NCBI GenBank assembly: GCA_036389955.1
Contig: DASVVJ010000986.1
Coordinates: 1-10,474 of the forward strand
Source of the DNA: DATHBR01 sp036389955
GTDB taxonomy: Bacteria > Myxococcota > Myxococcia > Myxococcales > Myxococcaceae
Reading direction: 5' to 3'
Length of the DNA: 10,474 bases
This document shows positions 6,697-10,474 of the stretch, one piece after another (position 1 is the first letter of the stretch; the number at the start of each line of letters is the position of its first letter). Under the pieces are notes generated by a model that did not search any database, was not told the origin of the DNA, and saw nothing but the letters and a program-made list of their open reading frames with translations. Position numbers and translations under genes: made by a program.

Positions 6697-6732
6697 AAAA
6701 GAAAAAGGGCCCCGGCGGTGAAGCCGGGACCC
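6697..6732 (-). terminator. Intrinsic terminator of tRNA-Leu
   Basis: On the minus strand GGGTCCCGGC (6732-6723) pairs with GCCGGGGCCC (6716-6707) as a 10-bp stem with one G-T wobble and a 6-nt loop. It is followed by five T, one C and four T (6706-6697). It starts 5 nt after the tRNA CCA end. This is a textbook rho-independent terminator. Because no terminator is seen between fdx and the tRNA, it may also end isc read-through transcripts. Confidence 0.88.
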
Positions 6733-6737
6733 TCGTA

Positions 6738-6824
6738 TGGTGCCCAGGAGAGGACTCGAACCTCCATGCCCTTGCAGGCGCTAGACCCTGAATCTAGTGT
6801 GTCTACCAATTCCACCACCTGGGC
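6738..6824 (-). tRNA. tRNA-Leu (anticodon CAG)
   Basis: This is an 87-nt gene including an encoded CCA (6740-6738). The acceptor stem pairs GCCCAGG (6824-6818) with CCTGGGC (6748-6742), with A as discriminator, the usual base for tRNA-Leu. The D arm contains GGTAGACAC, and the T arm GTTCGAGTC sits in its usual place. The anticodon stem CTAGA/TCTAG encloses loop TTCAGGG, giving anticodon CAG, which reads CUG, the dominant Leu codon in these GC-rich genes. A long variable arm (class II) is present, as expected for Leu. It is a single gene with its own promoter and terminator. Confidence 0.97.
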
Positions 6825-6852
6825 AGGTGGGGTGCTGCTCTGTGGGGGCGGA

Positions 6853-6881
6853 CATATAGGGAACCGGCGCGCCCCCGTCAA
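6853..6881 (-). promoter_or_regulatory. Sigma-70-type promoter for tRNA-Leu with GC-rich discriminator
   Basis: On the minus strand TTGACG (6881-6876) is separated by exactly 17 nt from TATATG (6858-6853). The -35 matches consensus at five of six positions and the -10 at four of six. The next bases, TCCGCCCCC, make a very GC-rich discriminator, as is usual at stringently controlled stable-RNA promoters. The predicted start lies about 20 nt before the tRNA 5' end. It sits in the 79-bp gap after fdx. Confidence 0.55.
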
Positions 6882-6903
6882 GCAAGAATCGACTGCTACA
6901 ACG

Positions 6904-7281
6904 CTACTTCTTCAGCGGCCATTTCCCGTCGGCCTCGAGCTGGCGCCGCAGGGCCGGATTTTCGTCCATGAAGGCCACCAGGGACTCCTCCGTAATCTCC
7001 ACCTGAAGGTCGTCCGAGCCCACCTCGGCCTGACAACTGAGCCGGGAGTAGGGCCGCACGTCGAAGCCCATGTCCAGCCGGTCCATCTCCTGGTCGGACT
7101 GCTCGGAGAGTGAATCCAGGCCCTTGCGGACCCACACATGGCAGGTGGAGCACCCGCACACTCCGCCACAGCTATGGCCCACATGGGCGCCGCACTGCTC
7201 GGCTGCCTCCAGCAGGGTGGTGCCCGGCTTCACCTCGGCCGTGGCGTCGTCCAGGGGGCTCTTGAAGTGCACCTTGGGCAC
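6904..7281 (-). CDS. fdx: ISC-type [2Fe-2S] ferredoxin
   Basis: This encodes 125 residues from GTG 7281. Cluster ligands follow the adrenodoxin/Isc pattern: Cys38, Cys44 and Cys47 in HSCGGVCGCSTCHVW, and Cys83 in RLSCQAEV; Cys42 is an extra non-ligand cysteine, as in E. coli Fdx. In the pathway it gives electrons for sulfur reduction during cluster assembly on IscU, and possibly to other acceptors. Against about 111 residues in E. coli it has a charged C-terminal extension (SLVAFMDENPALRRQLEADG then KWPLKK) of unknown role. The start lies 2 nt after the hscA stop, and its ribosome site GGAGGAG is inside the end of hscA, so translation is coupled. It is the last gene of the operon. Confidence 0.93.
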   Translation of the reverse strand: MPKVHFKSPLDDATAEVKPGTTLLEAAEQCGAHVGHSCGGVCGCSTCHVWVRKGLDSLSEQSDQEMDRLDMGFDVRPYSRLSCQAEVGSDDLQVEITEESLVAFMDENPALRRQLEADGKWPLKK

Positions 7282-7283
7282 GG

Positions 7284-9131
7284 TCAGTACTCCTCCACCG
7301 AGTGCCCGGCGACCACCTGGCGGATGGCTTGGTTCATCACCCGCTCGACGAAGGGCCGGGACACGTTGTCCAGCGCGTGGATGGCCTCCTTCAGGGCATG
7401 GTGGTCCTGCCCCTGGGCCAGCTGCCGCACCTTCTCCATCGCCGCGTCGATGACCGCCCGCTCCTCCGGCTCCAGCAGGGCCGAGTGCTCGCCCAGCTGC
7501 TTGGTCGCGTCCATCAGCACCCGCTCGGCCTCCACGCGCTGCTCGCGCAGCAGGCGCGTCTGGATGTCCTCCTCGGCGTGATCGATGGAGTCGAGCAGCA
7601 TGCGCTCGACCTCCTCGTCCGTGAGGCCGTGGCTGGGCTTGACGGTGATGGACTGGGTGACGCCGCTGCTCTGCTCCTTGGCGGAGACGGAGAGGATGCC
7701 GTCGGCATCCACCTGGAAGCGCACCTCCACCCGGGCCATGCCCGCGGGCATCGGCGGGATGCCGGAGAGTTGGAAGCGCGACAGGCTGCGGCAGTCCTCC
7801 ACCAGCTCGCGCTCGCCCTGCAGCACGTGGATGTCCAGCCCCGTCTGCCCGTCCTTGAAGGTGGTGAAGACCTGGGCCGCCGCCATGGGGATGGTGGAGT
7901 TGCGCGGGATGAGCTTCTCCACAATCCCGCCCATCGTCTCCAGCCCCAGCGACAGGGGGATGACGTCCAGCAGCAGCACCTCGTCCTGCCGGTCCGTGTT
8001 GGTGAGCAGGTCCGCCTGCACCGCCGCGCCCAGCGCCACCACTTCGTCCGGGTTGATGTCACCCAGCGGCTCGCGGCCAAACGTCTCCGCCACGAAGCGC
8101 CGCACCGCGGGCACGCGCGTGGCGCCGCCCACCAGAATCACTCCGTCCAGCTCCGCTGCCGTCACCCCCGCGTCCTTGAGCGCGCGGCGGCACACCAGGC
8201 CCGTCTTCTGGACGAACGGCTTGATCCACTCCTCGAAGTCCGAACGCTGGAGGGTCTGCCGGTAGTCGCCCACCGCCAGCTCCACCTGGGGCGCGTCCGT
8301 GAGGGCTTCCTTCGCCTTACGGGAGGCGGCGAGCACCTCCGCCACCAGGGAAGGGGAGGGCGCGCTCTGGCCCATCGCCTGGAGCACCCGCTGGGCAATG
8401 ACGCGGTCGAAGTCATCTCCGCCCAGCGCCGAGTCGCCGCCGGTGGACTTCACCTCGAACACACCCTCCACCAGCTTGAGGATGGACACGTCGAAGGTGC
8501 CGCCGCCCAGGTCGTACACCGCGAAGGTGCCCTGGCTGCCCTTGTCCAGGCCGTAGGCCAGCGCCGCGGCGGTGGGCTCGTTGAGCAGCCGCAGCACCTC
8601 GAGCCCCGCCAGCCGGCCCGCGTCCTTGGTGGCCTGGCGCTGGGCATCGTCGAAGTAGGCGGGCACGGTGATGACGGCCTGCTCCACCTTGCCCGCGAAG
8701 TGCGCCTCGGCGCGGCGCTTCAGCGCGCGGAGGATCTCCCCGGACACCTCGATGGGGGTGACGGGCTGGCCCCCGGCCACCTCGAAGCGCACCACGCGCG
8801 CGGAGCCCTCGGTGAACTTGTAGTGGCCCAGCTTGCGCGTCTCGGCGTCCTCGGGGCTGCGGCCCATGAAGCGCTTCACGGAGACGATGGTGTCAGTGGG
8901 GTGCTCGGAGGCCAGCTTGCGCGCCCGGGCGCCCACCACCACGCCTCCGTCCTTCGCGTAGTGCACCACCGAGGGCAGCAGCTTCGCCTCGCCCTCGTCC
9001 ACCGCCAGGCACTGCGGCTTGCCGTGGACGACGGAGGCCACCAGCGAGTTGGTCGTCCCCAGATCGATGCCCACCGCGTGCCCCTTGGGCTTGAGCGGAT
9101 CGTGGATCTGCAGGTAGCCGTTCTTGCTCAC
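7284..9131 (-). CDS. hscA: Fe-S cluster assembly Hsp70 chaperone HscA
   Basis: This encodes 615 residues, essentially the length of E. coli HscA (616). The N-terminal nucleotide-binding domain has GIDLGTTNS (21-29), VPAYFDDAQRQATKDAG, LLNEPTAAALAYGLD and VYDLGGGTFD, all intact. The substrate-binding domain follows, with VIPLSLGLETMGG, FTTFKDGQTG and LSGIPPMPAG, then a helical lid. The C-terminus ends HSVEEY with no EEVD tail, as in specialised Hsp70s. With HscB it binds the LPPVK loop of IscU and uses ATP to promote cluster release to acceptors. The start is GTG 9131, overlapping the hscB stop as GTGA, with AGAGGTG close upstream; no alternative in-frame start precedes it. It sits between hscB and fdx, the standard isc order. 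Confidence 0.96.
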   Translation of the reverse strand: MSKNGYLQIHDPLKPKGHAVGIDLGTTNSLVASVVHGKPQCLAVDEGEAKLLPSVVHYAKDGGVVVGARARKLASEHPTDTIVSVKRFMGRSPEDAETRKLGHYKFTEGSARVVRFEVAGGQPVTPIEVSGEILRALKRRAEAHFAGKVEQAVITVPAYFDDAQRQATKDAGRLAGLEVLRLLNEPTAAALAYGLDKGSQGTFAVYDLGGGTFDVSILKLVEGVFEVKSTGGDSALGGDDFDRVIAQRVLQAMGQSAPSPSLVAEVLAASRKAKEALTDAPQVELAVGDYRQTLQRSDFEEWIKPFVQKTGLVCRRALKDAGVTAAELDGVILVGGATRVPAVRRFVAETFGREPLGDINPDEVVALGAAVQADLLTNTDRQDEVLLLDVIPLSLGLETMGGIVEKLIPRNSTIPMAAAQVFTTFKDGQTGLDIHVLQGERELVEDCRSLSRFQLSGIPPMPAGMARVEVRFQVDADGILSVSAKEQSSGVTQSITVKPSHGLTDEEVERMLLDSIDHAEEDIQTRLLREQRVEAERVLMDATKQLGEHSALLEPEERAVIDAAMEKVRQLAQGQDHHALKEAIHALDNVSRPFVERVMNQAIRQVVAGHSVEEY

Positions 9132-9769
9132 ATCATCACCTCTTCCTCGAAGGCCTCGACTTGCTCGAGGAAGCGCGTGAAGTAGCGCACCCGGCCCAGG
9201 GCGTGCGATGCCTTTTTCACCAGCTCCGCGTCATTGGCCGCCTCGCTGTCCGTGTTGCGCAGGGCGCGCAGGGCCTCGGCCGCCTCGGTGAGCGCCTCGC
9301 GCTGCCGGGCCGTCACGTCCACCGCCATGGCCTGGGCGCGCGTCAGGTCCTTGGCGTTCATCGCCTCGTCCAGCTCCTCGCGCAGCTCCATCACCTCTTC
9401 GAGGAACTGGGTGGGCATGTTGTGCTGCGCGCCCGCGTCCTCGCGCTCCAGGTCCACCCCGTGCATCTTGAGCAGGTAGAGCGCCCGGCGCGTCGGGTCC
9501 TTGAGGGTCTTGTAGGCCTCGTTGAGCGTGGTGGTCTGCTCCAGCGACAGGCGCCGCTCCTTCGCGTCGGCCTGGGCGAAGCGGTCCGGGTGCAAGCGCA
9601 GGGACAGGTCCCGGAAGCGCTGCTCCAGCGAGGGAATGTCCACGTCATAGGTGGCCGGCAGCTCGAACACGTCGAACAGCGTGGCGCCGGGGGGCCGGGC
9701 GGCAATCTTTCCGCACCCCGGACAGAAGGCCCGCCCACCCGTCTCCTGCTCACAATTCCAACACTTCAC
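9128..9769 (-). CDS. hscB: Fe-S cluster co-chaperone HscB (J-protein) with N-terminal tetracysteine domain
   Basis: This encodes 213 residues from GTG 9769 (AGGTG 7 nt upstream). An in-frame extension to 9850 would run through the terminator hairpin and is rejected. Residues 3-19 hold CWNC and CPGC 9 residues apart, a zinc-ribbon-like module. The J domain follows with LHPDRF (HPD at 60-62), which stimulates HscA ATPase. The C-terminal helical domain includes LNEAYKTLKDPTRRALYLLKMHG, then FLEEVMELREELDEA, the IscU-binding part. E. coli HscB has no cysteine module, whereas human and other metazoan HSC20 have a very similar CWNC...CPAC domain. It couples to hscA through a 4-nt overlap and stands downstream of a repeat and a terminator-like hairpin. 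Confidence 0.94.
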   Translation of the reverse strand: MKCWNCEQETGGRAFCPGCGKIAARPPGATLFDVFELPATYDVDIPSLEQRFRDLSLRLHPDRFAQADAKERRLSLEQTTTLNEAYKTLKDPTRRALYLLKMHGVDLEREDAGAQHNMPTQFLEEVMELREELDEAMNAKDLTRAQAMAVDVTARQREALTEAAEALRALRNTDSEAANDAELVKKASHALGRVRYFTRFLEQVEAFEEEVMM

Positions 9770-9791
9770 TCGGCTCCACCTCTCGCGGGCG

Positions 9792-9825
9792 AAAACGGAA
9801 AAGGGCCCGGCGACCCGCCGAGCCC
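9792..9825 (-). terminator. Intrinsic terminator/attenuator between iscA and hscB
   Basis: On the minus strand GGGCTCGGCG (9825-9816) pairs with CGCCGGGCCC (9812-9803), a 10-bp stem with one wobble and a 3-nt loop, followed by TTTTCCGTTTT (9802-9792). It has the same layout as the tRNA-Leu terminator in this window. Only about 22 nt separate it from the hscB start, too little for a promoter downstream, so hscB-hscA-fdx probably depend on read-through (attenuation) or on a promoter overlapping the hairpin. Confidence 0.72.
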
Positions 9826-9843
9826 CGTCTATTGCTTCAGTTA

Positions 9844-9913
9844 CCCTCACCCCAGCCCTCTCCCGAGGGGAGAGGGAGCACCCTCTCCCGCCGGGAGAGG
9901 GTGGGGGTGAGGG
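9844..9913. repeat. REP-like cloverleaf repeat element in the iscA-hscB gap
   Basis: Outer arms CCCTCACCCC (9844-9853) and GGGGTGAGGG (9904-9913) are perfect complements. Between them lie two hairpins, each CCCTCTCCC/GGGAGAGGG with a 3-nt loop (9856-9876 and 9881-9901). The whole folds as a three-way-junction cloverleaf. Sequences of this CCCTCACCCC...CCCTCTCCC type are known as dispersed intergenic palindromic repeats in many proteobacteria and myxobacteria. It carries no gene. It may act on mRNA stability or processing, or be a passive mobile repeat. Confidence 0.85.
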
Positions 9914-9925
9914 TTCCTGTGTCGC

Positions 9926-10333
9926 TCACACCGTGAAGCTCTCGCCGCAGCCACACGCGGCCTTCACGTTCGGGTTCTGCAGCTTGAAGCCCGAGGCCAT
10001 CATCGTCTCCTCGAACACCAGCTCCGTGCCCATCAGGTACAGGTAGCTCTTCGGGTCCACGAAGACGCGCACGCCCTCGCGCTCGAAGATCTTGTCGCGC
10101 TCGCGCGGCTTCTCCGCCCACTCCATCGCGTACTGGAGCCCCGAGCAGCCGCCGCCCTTGACCGCCAGGCGCAGCCCCGCCTCGGGCGTCTGCCGCTGCT
10201 CCAACAGGAACTTCAGCCGCTTGACCGCGCTGTCAGCCAGCACGATGCCCTTGCCCGCCGGCTTGCCGGTGGGAATCGGGGCAGAGCCCGCCTGAGGGGT
10301 CTGCGTCTGGGGGCTGGTCGTCTGCTCGCTCAT
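9926..10333 (-). CDS. iscA: A-type Fe-S carrier IscA
   Basis: This encodes 135 residues from ATG 10333. Adjacent GTG 10336 adds one residue and actually sits at better spacing (7 nt) from AGGAGA, so either may be used. The conserved cysteines are Cys63 in GGGCSGLQY and Cys127 and Cys129 in ACGCGESF, with the usual spacing of about 64. The protein binds iron or a [2Fe-2S]/[4Fe-4S] cluster and passes it to apoproteins in the cytoplasm. Compared with E. coli IscA (107 residues) it has a 28-residue low-complexity N-terminal extension rich in Gln, Thr and Pro. It lies 25 nt after iscU and before the repeat/terminator region, so it is the last gene of the proximal isc block. Confidence 0.94.
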   Translation of the reverse strand: MSEQTTSPQTQTPQAGSAPIPTGKPAGKGIVLADSAVKRLKFLLEQRQTPEAGLRLAVKGGGCSGLQYAMEWAEKPRERDKIFEREGVRVFVDPKSYLYLMGTELVFEETMMASGFKLQNPNVKAACGCGESFTV

Positions 10334-10358
10334 CACAGCACGTTCTCCTGGCCTGCGC

Positions 10359-10474
10359 TCAGCTTGCCGTCTGCTTGGCCTGCCGCGCCTGGCGCTTCTT
10401 CTTGAAGTCCTCGATGGCGGCCTTGATGGCGTCCTCAGCCAGCACCGAGCAGTGGATCTTCACCGGCGGCAGCG
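10359..10474 (-). CDS. iscU: Fe-S scaffold IscU, C-terminal fragment
   Basis: Only the last 37 codons are present; the 5' part lies beyond the right edge. The fragment begins LPPVKIHCSVLAEDAIKAAI. It contains the LPPVK motif (10472-10458) that HscA binds and the third cluster-ligand cysteine (IHCSVLAEDA). The end is a short basic tail (KKKRQARQAKQTAS) longer than in E. coli. IscU is the scaffold on which the [2Fe-2S] cluster is built from IscS sulfur. iscS, and perhaps iscR, would be expected upstream outside the window. Confidence 0.95.
   Translation of the reverse strand, partial: LPPVKIHCSVLAEDAIKAAIEDFKKKRQARQAKQTAS

Noticed and set aside
6663..6881. Minus-strand open frame of 72 codons across the tRNA
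   Set aside because: It reads straight through tRNA-Leu and its terminator; the peptide is an artefact of tRNA sequence.
7302..9185. Long plus-strand open frame (627 codons) antisense to hscA
   Set aside because: It is the GC-rich shadow of a strongly conserved hscA. The translation is His/Arg/Gly/Leu-rich with no family resemblance, and it has no sensible neighbour or ribosome site.
9770..9850. N-terminal extension of HscB to position 9850
   Set aside because: It would be translated from the terminator hairpin and T tract, has no homology to HscB, and GTG 9769 has a good ribosome site and the conserved CWNC at once.
9844..9913. Possible CRISPR repeat or riboswitch
   Set aside because: Only one unit with palindromic arms is present, with no spacers and no ligand-type aptamer core; it fits a dispersed REP-like element.
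9837..10121. Open frame encoding a peptide with TLTPTLSRRERVLPLPSGEGWGEG
   Set aside because: This peptide is simply the translated REP-like repeat; such sequences recur in spurious ORFs of many genomes, and the rest overlaps iscA out of frame.

Overview
The window looks like chromosomal DNA of a myxobacterium, probably Myxococcota suborder Cystobacterineae (Myxococcus/Archangium/Cystobacter type). The basis is very high G+C with strong third-position GC bias, frequent GTG/TTG starts, several outer-membrane-type proteins, and the character of the desaturase and the Isc proteins. This is by eye; no database search was run. Roughly 95% of the sequence is genic. There is no phage, transposase, CRISPR array or rRNA.

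Left part (1-1831): the 3' end of a guanine-deaminase-like nucleoside deaminase (+) converges on a minus-strand pair. That pair is a POTRA-less Omp85/BamA-type beta-barrel (560-1714) followed by a small dimeric alpha/beta-barrel protein (194-505). A 117-bp divergent intergenic region, carrying a good extended -10 for the barrel gene, separates it from the next plus-strand unit.

Middle (1832-5561): a two-gene plus-strand unit encodes an alkaline-phosphatase-superfamily hydrolase and a polytopic flippase-like protein (LPG-synthase TM/UPF0104). The two overlap by 8 bp. They converge, across a hairpin, on a minus-strand run of desaturase (5558-6649), small winged-helix-like protein (5187-5561, ATGA-coupled to the desaturase) and a secreted, probably outer-membrane, protein (4556-5146). 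The theme is the cell envelope and its lipids.

Right part (6650-10474): a stand-alone tRNA-Leu(CAG) gene with its own promoter and intrinsic terminator lies just downstream of an isc iron-sulfur cluster operon read on the minus strand: iscU (3' end only), iscA, hscB, hscA, fdx. iscS and iscR would be expected beyond the right edge. IscU is the scaffold, IscA an A-type carrier, HscB/HscA the chaperone pair that acts on the LPPVK motif of IscU (visible here), and Fdx the electron donor. Translation is tightly coupled from hscB to fdx.

The most notable structures are in the iscA-hscB gap. A cloverleaf-forming REP-like repeat is followed at once by an intrinsic-terminator-like hairpin with a T tract, only about 23 nt before the hscB start, which suggests attenuation between the scaffold/carrier and chaperone halves. 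HscB also carries an N-terminal tetracysteine (zinc-type) domain, typical of mitochondrial/metazoan HSC20 and absent from E. coli HscB. I do not see a wholly novel multi-gene system. The best candidates for follow-up are this attenuator, the HscB zinc domain and the phosphohydrolase/flippase pair.
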